From GCA-2706205 sp964215955 (lineage in GTDB: Bacteria; Bdellovibrionota; Bacteriovoracia; Bacteriovoracales; Bacteriovoracaceae), in assembly GCA_964215955.1 (NCBI GenBank), contig CAXPDR010000014.1, positions 186,001-250,000 of the forward strand: a DNA stretch of 64,000 bases. Direction: 5' to 3'. Made by a program: the position numbers and the translations under genes. Below the pieces are notes generated by a model, which worked only from the letters and a program-made list of their open reading frames with translations, ran no database searches and was not told where the DNA came from. This document shows, piece after piece, positions 1-8,868 of this stretch. The number at the start of each line of letters is the position of its first letter. The stretch's first letter is position 1.

Positions 1-678
1 AGTTATGAAATGAAATATTTTAATCCTAATGATGGAAAAGAATATAAAGATATTAGACATAATATTGAAGAGATTACCGAAGAAGATCAGTTTTATAGTA
101 ATAGAAACCCAAAAGCTAAATATGTGGTAGGTGTTGAAACGACTATGACTTATTTAGATTATATGAAACCAAATAGAGAAGAGACAGACGATGAAAAAGA
201 TGACTCTGAGGTTGATAAGACTATGCTTTATGATCTTGAATTAGATGCTGATTATAATATTGTTGGTGGACAATGGAGAGCTAAGTATGCTGGAAAAATT
301 CTAAGAAAGAAAAGACCAGGTTCAAAAATTAGACAAAAAGAAAAAAGAAACCATAATCAACCGGATTTCTTTTGGGTTGTTTCAAAAAGGTGGAAAGAGA
401 CAGGTTATTTTAACAACTGGTCAAGCGTTGCTAAGTGGGAAGACAAAACTCAAGCTCCACCTGCGTCATGGATTGATACCGCCAAGAAAACTCATGATAT
501 GCACGCATATGAAAGTACATATAATTACAAAGGAAAATTATGTGATGTGAAAAACCCTAACACTGGCGACAAAAGAACTGTTTGGTGTGGGTTAAAGACT
601 AATAAACCTCAACCGATGTCAAATGTTGTAAATACGTTGATTGAATTGTCATCCGGAAAGTCTTTTAGTGAACTTTAA
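1..678 (+). CDS. Transglutaminase-elicitor-like exported protein, C-terminal part (5' end outside window)
   Basis: The reading frame is open from base 1 (Ser-Tyr-Glu before the first Met at 10), so the gene starts upstream of the window. The visible part aligns along its whole length with the last ~220 residues of the next gene. Shared blocks include RYF/KYFNPN, PKAKYVVGVET, YDLELDADYNI, VGGQWRAKY, QPDFFW, QAPPASW and NVVNTLIELSSG. The order 'DLELDAD...GGQWR...PDFFW' is the reason for linking both to the transglutaminase elicitor (TGase_elicitor) family, whose members are secreted. The catalytic-like Cys and His blocks of the paralogue would lie upstream of the window. Only 20 nt separate it from the next gene, which suggests tandem duplication within one transcript. 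Substrate unknown. Confidence 0.8.
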   Translation, partial: SYEMKYFNPNDGKEYKDIRHNIEEITEEDQFYSNRNPKAKYVVGVETTMTYLDYMKPNREETDDEKDDSEVDKTMLYDLELDADYNIVGGQWRAKYAGKILRKKRPGSKIRQKEKRNHNQPDFFWVVSKRWKETGYFNNWSSVAKWEDKTQAPPASWIDTAKKTHDMHAYESTYNYKGKLCDVKNPNTGDKRTVWCGLKTNKPQPMSNVVNTLIELSSGKSFSEL

Positions 679-698
679 AAATAACTAAGGAAATAAAG

Positions 699-2606
699 AT
701 GAAAGCAAGTAAGATAAAAGGCATTATAAGTTTGGCGCTGATTTTAAGTTCAGCGCCGTTATTGGCCCAAAAAAAATACACAAATATTTATCCTTTTGTA
801 CCAATGGATATTTCTGAAATCTATGATCAAGTAGAAAAAGTTAGTGAAGATGAAAACTTTATTAAGAACTTTAAGTATATCATCAACAATAACTTATCTG
901 AAGGGAAAACAGCAACCCAACCATGGTCCACTTCGTATTGGCCATTATCAAAAGGTGTCATTGCTGATCCTTATGAAAATTCAAAAGTAAGATATTATGT
1001 AGATTTTTTAAAATCCCATACCGGTGTTTGGAGATCTAGTTGGAGCAAATTTCAAGCTAGAAAGAATGGGACTCACAAAAGAATTGACTCACTTAATAAT
1101 GCACAATTATCTATGCTTGCTCCATCTGAAAAGTACGATCTGATTTTAGGAGATTATGATTTTGATTTAACTAATAGGCTTATGCAGTATATGCATCGCT
1201 ATGGAAATGACAATAAATATGGAAGTTTGAGTAAGATACAGTTGTCCGCACAAGATACATCTGAACTTGTTGATAAATATGTAAGTTGGGGATGGTATGA
1301 TAGCTGGGAAGAGGCGTTAAGAGTTGATATCGTTCTTAGTCGTAGATTAGAGGCTCAAAGGGCGTTAGAACTAATTGATAGTGGAAAAGAAGTCAGTGTT
1401 TATCAAGCACTTAAGAAGGTGACTCCTCAAGCATTAGAAGATGCGAAAAACTATGTCATTGCGGATAGAGTTTTAACTGATATCGCGGCATGGGAAGGTA
1501 TATGTAATGGTTGGTCAACAGCAGCGGGAATCATTCCAAGACCAAGAAATGCAGTCGATATTAATATTGGAAAAAGAAGTGACGGTTCAGATATTACTAT
1601 TAGGTTCTATCCAGATGATATTAAAGGTTTAATCTCACTGTATTGGTTTAACTCCTTGCTCCAAGGTCCACAAAAATATGATGAAAAGGGTAAAAGAACA
1701 GGCCTTGGTGGAACTACTCTCGTTGGTCAAAGATGTAACCAAAAAAATATTAAAAGGGATAGATTTGGAAGATTCTACGATACTGAAAAAGATCCTTATA
1801 GTGGAAAACTTGAGCCAAGATGTGTAGGGGTCCATCCTGCTAAATGGCATTTAGGATTAGTAAATCTTATTGGTAAACAAAAACGTTCTTTTATTGTTGA
1901 GAGAAAAGTAAAATCACCAGTTGATAATCATCCTATGTATAAATACTCAATGAGGTATTTTAATCCAAACACTGGAAGAAAAAAGAGAAATATAGATAGC
2001 GCTATCGTTGCTATTGATAGAAATGATCAATTTTTGGATTATAGACATCCCAAAGCAAAATATATTGTTGGGGTTGAAACTAAAATGTACTATATGGATT
2101 ATTTAAAACCAATACGTAGATTAAAAAACTCTGAAGCTGGTGATGAGATTGTAACTAAGAGAATGATGTATGACCTTGAACTTGATGCTGATTACAATAT
2201 CATTGGTGGCCAATGGAGAGCAACCTATGTAGGTGAAGTCGATCGATTTGCATCTAGTAGTGTTCGAAAGAGACCAAATAATAATCAACCAGATTTCTTT
2301 TGGGCGATGACTAAAGATTGGAAGAAAACGGGACTAATGAATTCAGTTACCGATGTTGAACCATGGGTAAATACAAAACAAGCACCACCAGCAAGCTGGT
2401 TGGAAAGAGCTAAGAAAGCCCACGATTTCCATCTTATTGAGAGTACTGACTTTGGAACAGGTAACTCTTGTAATGTGAAAAACACGATAACAGGAGAAAC
2501 GAGACAAGCGTGGTGTGAGATTAAAACCAATAGACCTCAACCATTTTCAAACGTTGTAAACAAGTTAATGGAATTGTCTTCTGGTGTTTCTTTTGATTCA
2601 CTTTAA
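699..2606 (+). CDS. Transglutaminase-elicitor-like exported protein, full length
   Basis: 635 residues with a signal peptide (about residues 1-23, cleavage likely after LLA) and a good ribosome site (AAGGAA) upstream. Candidate functional blocks are GICNGWSTAA around C269, CVGVHPAKWHLGLVNLIG with H384, the acidic block YDLELDAD (491-498) and GGQWRA (503-508) followed by PDFFW (531-535). Cys, His and Asp in this order match the TGase_elicitor family as I recall it, where a Cys-His-Asp triad is expected; family assignment is therefore fair and enzymatic activity is inference. It lies 20 nt after a paralogue and the pair ends at a strong hairpin terminator. The product is probably periplasmic or secreted and could modify protein or peptidoglycan amines, but no substrate can be read from the sequence. 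Confidence 0.7.
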   Translation: MKASKIKGIISLALILSSAPLLAQKKYTNIYPFVPMDISEIYDQVEKVSEDENFIKNFKYIINNNLSEGKTATQPWSTSYWPLSKGVIADPYENSKVRYYVDFLKSHTGVWRSSWSKFQARKNGTHKRIDSLNNAQLSMLAPSEKYDLILGDYDFDLTNRLMQYMHRYGNDNKYGSLSKIQLSAQDTSELVDKYVSWGWYDSWEEALRVDIVLSRRLEAQRALELIDSGKEVSVYQALKKVTPQALEDAKNYVIADRVLTDIAAWEGICNGWSTAAGIIPRPRNAVDINIGKRSDGSDITIRFYPDDIKGLISLYWFNSLLQGPQKYDEKGKRTGLGGTTLVGQRCNQKNIKRDRFGRFYDTEKDPYSGKLEPRCVGVHPAKWHLGLVNLIGKQKRSFIVERKVKSPVDNHPMYKYSMRYFNPNTGRKKRNIDSAIVAIDRNDQFLDYRHPKAKYIVGVETKMYYMDYLKPIRRLKNSEAGDEIVTKRMMYDLELDADYNIIGGQWRATYVGEVDRFASSSVRKRPNNNQPDFFWAMTKDWKKTGLMNSVTDVEPWVNTKQAPPASWLERAKKAHDFHLIESTDFGTGNSCNVKNTITGETRQAWCEIKTNRPQPFSNVVNKLMELSSGVSFDSL

Positions 2607-2630
2607 AAAAATAAATAAAGTTAAATAAGA

Positions 2631-2658
2631 AAAGCCGCTGATACTCAGCGGCTTTTTT
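2631..2658. terminator. Bidirectional intrinsic terminator
   Basis: An 11-bp perfect stem (2631-2641 with 2645-2655, core GCCGCTGA) closes a 3-nt loop and runs into T6 on the plus strand; A residues on the left side give a shorter T run on the minus strand. It lies between the convergent gene ends at 2606 and 2679 and can serve both. Confidence 0.9.
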
Positions 2659-2678
2659 GTGGGTGAGAATAGTTATTG

Positions 2679-3461
2679 TTATTGGGCCAACAATAAGGCC
2701 ATTTTTCCTCTACTACCAAATAAGCTATTAGAGGAAGCTGAAACTTTTATTTTAGAAATTGGCTTAGCAAGCTGTCCTTTGAGTGCAAAAACTTTTTGAT
2801 GGCCATTTCTTAGTTTACCATCCAGTTCATCTATCTCGATTACTTGTCCATCAACATAATGAATTTCGACTTTATTTACTGATACTTTTCTTTTCGTTCC
2901 CTCTAAAACAATTCCTTTTACCCGGTTAAGGGGTCTAATCGTTTTAGTAGTTCCAATTAATTTATCCGCTTTAAACTCTACAGCTTTTTTCAAAATATGG
3001 GGTGGCAAAATTTGTGGGTCATAGTTTACTTGTTTTTTTAAAAGAATATCTGCAGAATGAAGCTTTATATTTCCTAAAGTATTAAGTTTAACTCTTCTTT
3101 CTAATTCACCTCTGTAAGAGTTAGGTGCTTTAAGTGAAATAGTTGAATGGCCTAATCCATATTGATCAAAATTCTCAGGGGTTCCTGGAACTAGTTTACT
3201 TAAGCTTTCTTGATGTCCAACTTGTAAGCTAATTTCACCTTGCCCATGTTTGGATTTGGCTTTTACGATGACCTCTTTAACTTTCCAACCTCGTATGGAT
3301 CTAGCACCAAGGTTTCTGTTCATCATCCTTTTTAAAGGTAATGATTGGCCTTGCCTGAGATGGGTTTCATTGAGGTTTAAATCAATTTTTTGAGTAAGTG
3401 CAAAAGCACTTGAACCTAATAGGTTAGATAATAATAGTGTTGTCAGTAATGAGTATTTCAT
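2679..3461 (-). CDS. Exported protein of unknown function
   Basis: 260 residues starting with a clear signal peptide (about 1-22, ending SSAFA). The mature part is rich in beta-prone stretches and basic residues, with no transmembrane segment and no cysteine pair. Segments such as VKEVIVKAKSKHGQGEISLQVG and VNKVEIHYVDGQVIEI alternate polar and hydrophobic residues, as in beta-sandwich domains. I do not recognise a family. It is transcribed alone: it starts next to a 284-bp divergent intergenic region and ends at a shared terminator. Periplasmic or surface location is inferred from the signal peptide. Confidence 0.75.
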   Translation of the reverse strand: MKYSLLTTLLLSNLLGSSAFALTQKIDLNLNETHLRQGQSLPLKRMMNRNLGARSIRGWKVKEVIVKAKSKHGQGEISLQVGHQESLSKLVPGTPENFDQYGLGHSTISLKAPNSYRGELERRVKLNTLGNIKLHSADILLKKQVNYDPQILPPHILKKAVEFKADKLIGTTKTIRPLNRVKGIVLEGTKRKVSVNKVEIHYVDGQVIEIDELDGKLRNGHQKVFALKGQLAKPISKIKVSASSNSLFGSRGKMALLLAQ

Positions 3462-3518
3462 ATTTATTCCCCAGTTTTCAATATTACTTATTCATTAAGT
3501 AAAATGCCGTATTGATCT

Positions 3519-3638
3519 ATCTAGAAGCAAGCTAGATGCCAAAAGTTTTCGGGGGTAAAATGAATAAAAGTCCTTATTTTGGGAGCGTCTTGTCGGACCA
3601 AAATGCACCTTGCACTGTGTAATAATGGTCTTTTGGCA
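3519..3638 (+). other. Inverted repeats in a divergent intergenic region
   Basis: Two nested repeat structures are visible. A 6-bp hairpin has arms ATCTAG 3519-3524 and CTAGAT 3532-3537. Directly after it, a 9-bp pair TGCCAAAAG (3537-3545) and CTTTTGGCA (3630-3638) encloses 84 nt. The right arm of the second pair can instead pair with CCAAAA at 3639-3644, so two folds would exclude one another. Whether this is an RNA leader for the collagen-like gene or an operator region is unknown. Confidence 0.4.
3560..3622 (+). CDS. Possible 20-residue micro-ORF
   Basis: An ATG at 3560, with GGGGG four bases upstream (3551-3555), opens a 20-codon frame ending in TAA at 3620-3622. An in-frame ATG at 3536 without a ribosome site would give 28 codons. 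The peptide is short, neutral and contains PYFG and a Cys near its end. It sits inside the enclosed loop of the 9-bp inverted repeat, ahead of the collagen-like gene, so a leader peptide is conceivable. The support is only the ribosome site and position, and chance is a real alternative. Confidence 0.2.
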   Translation: MNKSPYFGSVLSDQNAPCTV

Positions 3639-3745
3639 CCAAAAATCTAGATTTATTCTATAAATTTAGTTTTAAATCTACATATTTGTAGTCAAACCGT
3701 CCTAGGCCATATAGAAATGGTTATCAAAAATAAGGGATTAGGGAA

Positions 3746-4876
3746 TTGAAATACTTTTTAATCATTTTAATATTCATTAGCAGTTATAGTTTTGGATTTA
3801 CTCCCCAGTACATATGGACGAACTCTGAATTTCAATCATTTGACCTAAGTGGAAGAGATGGTTTTCCTGGAAAAGACGGAGCAGATGCTTTTGCTATGGA
3901 CTGTGCTCCTGGAATATTATCAGCTGGTAGGTCCGGTGAGGATGGGCGTGATGGTGAGAAGGGTGAGAATGGTAGAGATGTTCTTATTCAGTTTGATAAC
4001 TTCTCTGAACTTAAACTTATTCATTTAAACCAATCTCCTGGTAAAGGTGGTTCTGGTGGAAAAGGTGGTCTTGGGGGACAAGGTTGCAATGGTGGAGATG
4101 ATGGTCCTGACGGAATTGCAGGCCTAAATGGTAGTGATGGCTTTTTTGGAAGAATTTTTTTAGCACCAAAAAAGTACAAGCTTTCCAAGGAGAAAACTTC
4201 CTCCCTAGTAACACTGAAAGATTTAGCTACAACTGAATTAATCTTAACAAGACATATTTGGGCAAAGCTTAAGGGGGCAAAAAAGTTATTTCATTCTGGC
4301 TCACAAATAGATAATGATTTTTACTTTTATGAAAAGACGAATGAGTCAAAAATCTATTTTAACTGGAATAGTGACAAAGAATTCGAAAATTATCAGAAAA
4401 CAAAAGTTGCAATAAAACTAACTGACCGAGGTCTCGAGGTTAATAGCTATAGTGGTGCGATACTTGTCTACACCATTAAGCAGATTGGTAATGATTTCTA
4501 TTTAGATGTTCTTGATGCAAAATCAGAGCTACAGCTTAAGAATTTAAGCCTGGGGAAAATAAGAAAATCTGGTGAAAAATTAACCTTAGAGGTAAAAGAA
4601 AAATATAATCCTGGCTTTAATATAAAAACAGACTTCGTTATTTCTATTTATGAATTTGATGATTTAACTAGACAACAGTACTTTATTGGTCAATTTGCTC
4701 TCAAAAAGTCTCAAATTGTAAGAAAAGATAAAGTTTTTTATTTAAAGGTGGGAGAATTGAACTTTCCTCCTGAGTTTAAAAGAACGAATGTAAAGCTCCA
4801 AATCCATCTTTCGATCTACCGAAAGGCAAGGATGCAGACCAGAGTACTGACTTTAAAAGGTATTTTTCGAATCTAG
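3746..4876 (+). CDS. Collagen-like exported protein
   Basis: 376 residues from a TTG start preceded by AAGGGATTAGGGA. A signal peptide covers about residues 1-18. Residues 36-46, 61-77 and 99-135 are Gly-X-Y triplets (for example GRDGFPGKDG, GEDGRDGEKGENG, GKGGSGGKGGLGGQG), broken by a linker with one Cys (C53) and by a second Cys in the triplet block. Bacterial collagen-like proteins usually form trimers and serve as surface adhesins or fibres. The C-terminal 240 residues form a non-repetitive beta-rich domain I do not recognise. A strong terminator lies 140 nt downstream. Surface exposure and trimerisation are inferred from the repeat. No predicted membrane anchor was seen. Confidence 0.75.
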   Translation: MKYFLIILIFISSYSFGFTPQYIWTNSEFQSFDLSGRDGFPGKDGADAFAMDCAPGILSAGRSGEDGRDGEKGENGRDVLIQFDNFSELKLIHLNQSPGKGGSGGKGGLGGQGCNGGDDGPDGIAGLNGSDGFFGRIFLAPKKYKLSKEKTSSLVTLKDLATTELILTRHIWAKLKGAKKLFHSGSQIDNDFYFYEKTNESKIYFNWNSDKEFENYQKTKVAIKLTDRGLEVNSYSGAILVYTIKQIGNDFYLDVLDAKSELQLKNLSLGKIRKSGEKLTLEVKEKYNPGFNIKTDFVISIYEFDDLTRQQYFIGQFALKKSQIVRKDKVFYLKVGELNFPPEFKRTNVKLQIHLSIYRKARMQTRVLTLKGIFRI

Positions 4877-5016
4877 CTCTGTCTAATTATTTTACACTTT
4901 GTAATTTTTCCATGCGGCACTTCTTTGACCACAAAAAGATTTCGGTTTTCCTTTAATCTGAATACACACAGCAAGTGTAGGGATTTAAAAGTCCTCCTTT
5001 TTTTCTTTTTTTTTTT

Positions 5017-5043
5017 ACCCTACCGAAAGGTAGGGTTTTTTAT
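5017..5043 (+). terminator. Intrinsic terminator with GAAA tetraloop
   Basis: An 8-bp perfect stem ACCCTACC (5017-5024) and GGTAGGGT (5029-5036) with a GAAA loop is followed by T6 on the plus strand. It ends transcription of the collagen-like gene. On the minus strand the stem is followed by A residues, so it does not serve the convergent ABC-F gene. Confidence 0.9.
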
Positions 5044-6983
5044 TGAAAAAGCTCAGATAATTCTTCCCATTCCTCATAGAGTTTAGCTAAAGTTTCTTCT
5101 GCCTGATGAAGTTGTTCACCTAGTTTTTGATAAAGGGTATTTTGGCCTTCTGAGTGTTGACTAAAATCAAATTCGGCCATTTTGGCTTTTAAATCCTCTA
5201 TGTTGTTCTCAGTTTTTGAAATTTCATCTTCAATTTTTGCCCAACGTTGTTTTTGTTTATTAGAAACCTTTACTTTTTCTTTTGGTTTAGGCTCATTGGA
5301 TATTTGTGGTTCATCTTTGTTGGAAGATTGATTTAATTGTTTTTCTAACTCAAGGGCATGAAGATATGGTGCTACTTGTGAATAACCACCATCAAAAACT
5401 TCAATTTTCTTATCCTGTAATAACCAAGTCGTTTTACACACATTATCCAAGAAGGCTCTGTCGTGGCCTATAATAATGACGGCTGCATTATAGTTTTTTA
5501 ATTCTGTTTCTAAAAGCTCTATCGTTTCAATATCCAAATCGTTCGTTGGTTCATCAAAGATCCAAAGGTCTGCAGATTGCTTCATAAAGAGAGCTAGTTG
5601 AAGTCTATTTTTTTCGCCTCCAGAAAGAGTATAGATTGGACGTTTGATCTGGTCTCTATGAAAAAGAAAGTTTTCTAGATATGACATAACGTGCTTTTTA
5701 CTGCCATCAGGCAAATGAACAAAATCTTGGCCATCACCAATGAGATCAAATGGGGTTTTGTCCATGGGAAGAGAATCTCTTTTTTGGTCAAAAGTTATTA
5801 TTTTAATTCCATCTAGCCTTTTTAGATTTCCATCCTGTATATTAAGTTTATCTTGTAAGATATTTATGAGAGTTGTTTTACCTGCTCCGTTTGGCCCTAT
5901 TAAAGCAATTTTATCATCTCTGTAAACACTCACACTTAAATTTTTAAAAATTTCTTTTTGATTATAACTAAATTGAGCCTCTTTGATCTCAAGAAGAAGT
6001 TTAGATTTTCTTCCTGAGTGGGATAAGTTTAAGTTTACCGATTTCTTAGCCTTCGATTTCAAATCACTAATGCTGTCTTTGATATTGTGAAAACCCTCAA
6101 CTCTTTTTTTAGACCTAGTTCCTCTTGCTTTAATTCCTTGTCTCATCCAAGCGAGTTCTCTACGATGCTTGTTTTCTAATTTATCTAGGTTTTTCGCTAG
6201 TTCCTTTTGTTTTTCTTCTAGGTATTCAAGATACTCAAGGTAAGTTCCTTGGAAGGAAATAATATCACCATTTTCAATGTGGATAATTTTGTTTGTCACA
6301 TGATTTAATAAGTAACGGTCATGGCTAATAATAATACAAGCATTATTTTTTTTATTAATCTCATCTTCAAACTTTTCTATTGTTTCCACATCTAAGTGGT
6401 TTGTAGGTTCATCCCATAAAACTAAATTTGCTTTAGAAGATAATCCAATACTTAGAGCTATCTTTCGTAGTTCTCCACCACTGAGATTCTTTAAAGAAGA
6501 ATCAAGGTTTGATAGTTCAAAGGTTTCGAGATAGTTCAAATAGGAACGTTCGATATTCCATCCATCTAAATGTTCAAATTGGTTAAGAAATTTTTGTTGT
6601 TGATCTAACAACTTTTCATTTGAATAATCTTCCATGAGTTGAGATTGAACCTTTTCTAGCTTTAAATGAAGGTCTAATAGCTCTGGGTAGAAAGATAGGT
6701 AAAATGTTTTTATATTCAACTGAGAAAATGATGCTATATCTAATTCTTGGGGAATGTAAAATAAGTTGAAAGATTCATTGTTTTTATCGAATATAAAAGG
6801 TGGTTGAGATGTATCAGGTTCAAGCTTTCCAGCTAGAATGTTAAATAAAGTGGATTTACCATGTCCATTAAGTCCAATTAGGCCCACTCTATCATTAGAA
6901 TCGATTGAAAACTTAGCATCTTTAAAGATAACTTTTTCTCCAAATGCTAAATTTATATTTTGCAAATTACATAATAAACTCAT
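5040..6983 (-). CDS. uup: ABC-F ATPase, Uup type
   Basis: 647 residues with two nucleotide-binding domains and no membrane segments. The first has Walker A GLNGHGKST (37-45), signature LSGGE (167-171) and DEPTNHLD (191-198). The second has GPNGAGKT (363-370), LSGGE (453-457) and DEPTNDLDIET (477-487). 'EPTNDLD' in the second domain and a C-terminal coiled coil (about 560-647) point to Uup rather than EttA. Uup-type proteins act on ribosomes or branched DNA and affect precise excision of transposons. The gene stands alone, divergent from the Gre-like gene by 63 bp. The start is the ATG at 6983, with a weak AAGAG ribosome site. Confidence 0.88.
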   Translation of the reverse strand: MSLLCNLQNINLAFGEKVIFKDAKFSIDSNDRVGLIGLNGHGKSTLFNILAGKLEPDTSQPPFIFDKNNESFNLFYIPQELDIASFSQLNIKTFYLSFYPELLDLHLKLEKVQSQLMEDYSNEKLLDQQQKFLNQFEHLDGWNIERSYLNYLETFELSNLDSSLKNLSGGELRKIALSIGLSSKANLVLWDEPTNHLDVETIEKFEDEINKKNNACIIISHDRYLLNHVTNKIIHIENGDIISFQGTYLEYLEYLEEKQKELAKNLDKLENKHRRELAWMRQGIKARGTRSKKRVEGFHNIKDSISDLKSKAKKSVNLNLSHSGRKSKLLLEIKEAQFSYNQKEIFKNLSVSVYRDDKIALIGPNGAGKTTLINILQDKLNIQDGNLKRLDGIKIITFDQKRDSLPMDKTPFDLIGDGQDFVHLPDGSKKHVMSYLENFLFHRDQIKRPIYTLSGGEKNRLQLALFMKQSADLWIFDEPTNDLDIETIELLETELKNYNAAVIIIGHDRAFLDNVCKTTWLLQDKKIEVFDGGYSQVAPYLHALELEKQLNQSSNKDEPQISNEPKPKEKVKVSNKQKQRWAKIEDEISKTENNIEDLKAKMAEFDFSQHSEGQNTLYQKLGEQLHQAEETLAKLYEEWEELSELFQ

Positions 6984-7046
6984 AAGAACTCTTTTAATTA
7001 ATTAATTTAGCCCATATAATAGTCTAGTTATAAGGATAAGTCAGTT

Positions 7047-7520
7047 ATGGATAAACAAAAAATTATTGATCAATTGTTTGAAAAAGTGAATCAAGAACTT
7101 GGTGAGTTAAAAGAGGCGTATAATAGTACTAAAGAGCTTATCCAAACAGGAGACTTAAAGTCAGATGGTAAATATGACACGAGAGCGACTGAGGCTAATT
7201 ACTTGGCAGATGGGCAACGGCAGAGAATTTCAGAGCTTGAGCAAGAGTTAGAGTTACTCGAAGAGATAAATATTACAGCAGAACAAAACTTGGTAAGTAT
7301 TGGTTCTTTAGTGAAATTAGAATTTAATAATACTCAGAAGTATTATTTTGTTGCACCTACCGCTGGCGGCACTATGCTTAATATTGACGGAGAAGTAGTA
7401 TTAGTTATATCCGTATTCTCACCAATTGGAGATGGTGCTCTTGGTATAGAGTCTGGGGATTCATTTGAAGTTGAAATCAATAACGACCTAAGAGAGTACA
7501 AGGTTCTTCAAATTAGCTAA
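7047..7520 (+). CDS. GreA/GreB-family transcription elongation factor-like protein
   Basis: 157 residues. The N-terminal half is coiled coil (LGELKEAYNSTKEL, RISELEQELELLEE). The C-terminal half has the Gre FKBP-like fold pattern: VSIGSLVKLE, then VAPTAGGTM, then VISVFSPIGDGALGI and GDSFEVEI. In the Gre family this domain binds the RNA polymerase secondary channel and the coiled coil reaches the active site. Canonical GreA has acidic tip residues; here the segment DLKSDGKYDTRATEANYLADG supplies acidic residues, but whether it stimulates transcript cleavage cannot be told. It could instead be a Gre-like regulator such as Rnk. The ribosome site AAGGA is good. The 3' end overlaps the convergent kinase gene by 8 nt. 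Confidence 0.72.
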   Translation: MDKQKIIDQLFEKVNQELGELKEAYNSTKELIQTGDLKSDGKYDTRATEANYLADGQRQRISELEQELELLEEINITAEQNLVSIGSLVKLEFNNTQKYYFVAPTAGGTMLNIDGEVVLVISVFSPIGDGALGIESGDSFEVEINNDLREYKVLQIS

Positions 7521-8760
7521 CTTTTCTTTTTAGTGCCAGCTCAAGATATTCATCAAGCTGAGAAAAACTAAGAGGTTTTGTTAAAAAGCCATTCATTCCT
7601 GCATTATAACACTCATCTTTATCCTCTTTGAAGGCGTTTGCAGATAAGGCGACAATCAAGGGAAGTTCATTATAGGGAGTTGTTTCAATAAGTTTCTCAC
7701 AGGCCTCAATCCCATCCATGACAGGCATATTCAGATCCATTAAAATAAGATCATATTTTTTCTGGGATGCCTTTTCTAATGCTATTTTCCCATTTTCAGC
7801 AATGTCAGGGGAGATATTTTTTTTCTTTAATATAAGACCTGCAACTTTTCGATTTACATCATTATCATCAACCAAGAGAATGTTTAATTCAGATAAGTCT
7901 TTTTGAGAAATTTTCTCTTTTTTGTCTGGTAAATTTTCTTGAACTATTACGTTATCTTCAAGTTTAACAGTAACAGTAAATTTACTTCCCATTCCAAAAG
8001 TAGACTCTATTTTTAGGTATCCACCTAACAATTCTGATAAATTTTTACAAATATTTAAACCAAGTCCCGTTCCACCAAGCTCTGAGCTTTGCCCCTTAGA
8101 TTGTGTATACGTCTCAAAAAGCCTTGGTATATCCTCTTCTTTTATTCCGATACCAGTATCGGAAATTTCAAATCTAAGGAATTCGTTATCTTTAGTTATT
8201 GAGATACTTACACCACCTTGTTTGGTAAACTTAATTGCATTTCCAACGATATTAAAAAGAATTTGCTTTAGCCTCGTGGGGTCTGAGTATATTTCTTTCT
8301 TTAGATTATCTTCAATCTTGTAGTGAAGATATAATCCTCTCTCTTTAAACTGGGGTTCAAAAAAGAAAACGATCTCATTTAATAATTTTTCAAGCTTAAA
8401 TGATTTATAGTCTAAGGTCATTTTTCCAGCTTCTATTTTGGAAAGATCTAAAACATCGTTTACTACATTAATTAAAAGGCTTCCTGAATTATGTATAATC
8501 TCTATAAGCTCATGGCTTTCTTTGGGAAGTTTGTGTTCTTTAAGAAGTTTTGTCGCTACGATTACACCATTTAAAGGGGTTCTAATCTCATGGGCCATAG
8601 TAGAAAAAAAAGCATTTCTATGGGCATTTCGACTCTCTAATTCAAGAATTTCTTTCTGCTTTAATACTTCTATCTTTTTAATATTGGATTTTTGTTTTTT
8701 AAGTAAATAAAAAATTACTGTAACTAATAGAACTATAATAATAAATAAAATGATTAGCAT
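7513..8760 (-). CDS. Hybrid sensor histidine kinase with receiver domain
   Basis: 415 residues: one N-terminal membrane helix (2-20) with no periplasmic sensor, a short coiled coil, HisKA with MAHEIRTPLNG (phospho-acceptor H57), HATPase with NAIKF (174-178), DTGIGI (201-206) and GTGLGL (230-235), and a C-terminal receiver with DDN (298-300), phospho-acceptor D342 in LMDLNMP, and a late Lys in FLTKP. No output or HPt domain is present, so phosphate probably passes to a separate HPt protein or the receiver feeds back on the kinase. The input signal is not evident from the sequence because there is no extracytoplasmic loop. Start ATG 8760 follows TAGGA. Confidence 0.9.
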   Translation of the reverse strand: MLIILFIIIVLLVTVIFYLLKKQKSNIKKIEVLKQKEILELESRNAHRNAFFSTMAHEIRTPLNGVIVATKLLKEHKLPKESHELIEIIHNSGSLLINVVNDVLDLSKIEAGKMTLDYKSFKLEKLLNEIVFFFEPQFKERGLYLHYKIEDNLKKEIYSDPTRLKQILFNIVGNAIKFTKQGGVSISITKDNEFLRFEISDTGIGIKEEDIPRLFETYTQSKGQSSELGGTGLGLNICKNLSELLGGYLKIESTFGMGSKFTVTVKLEDNVIVQENLPDKKEKISQKDLSELNILLVDDNDVNRKVAGLILKKKNISPDIAENGKIALEKASQKKYDLILMDLNMPVMDGIEACEKLIETTPYNELPLIVALSANAFKEDKDECYNAGMNGFLTKPLSFSQLDEYLELALKRKVS

Positions 8761-8868
8761 GAAGTCCTACTCGGTTCATTAAGGGTTTTTCTGTATATAA
8801 CGCAACGAAGCTACACAAATGAATTATGAAAATCTAGAATACTCATTTGGCAAATAAATGGAGAATTT

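Noticed and set aside
4877..5016. Small RNA gene after the collagen-like gene
   Set aside because: Only the terminator at its end is convincing; no promoter or conserved fold was seen, so it is taken as 3' untranslated region.
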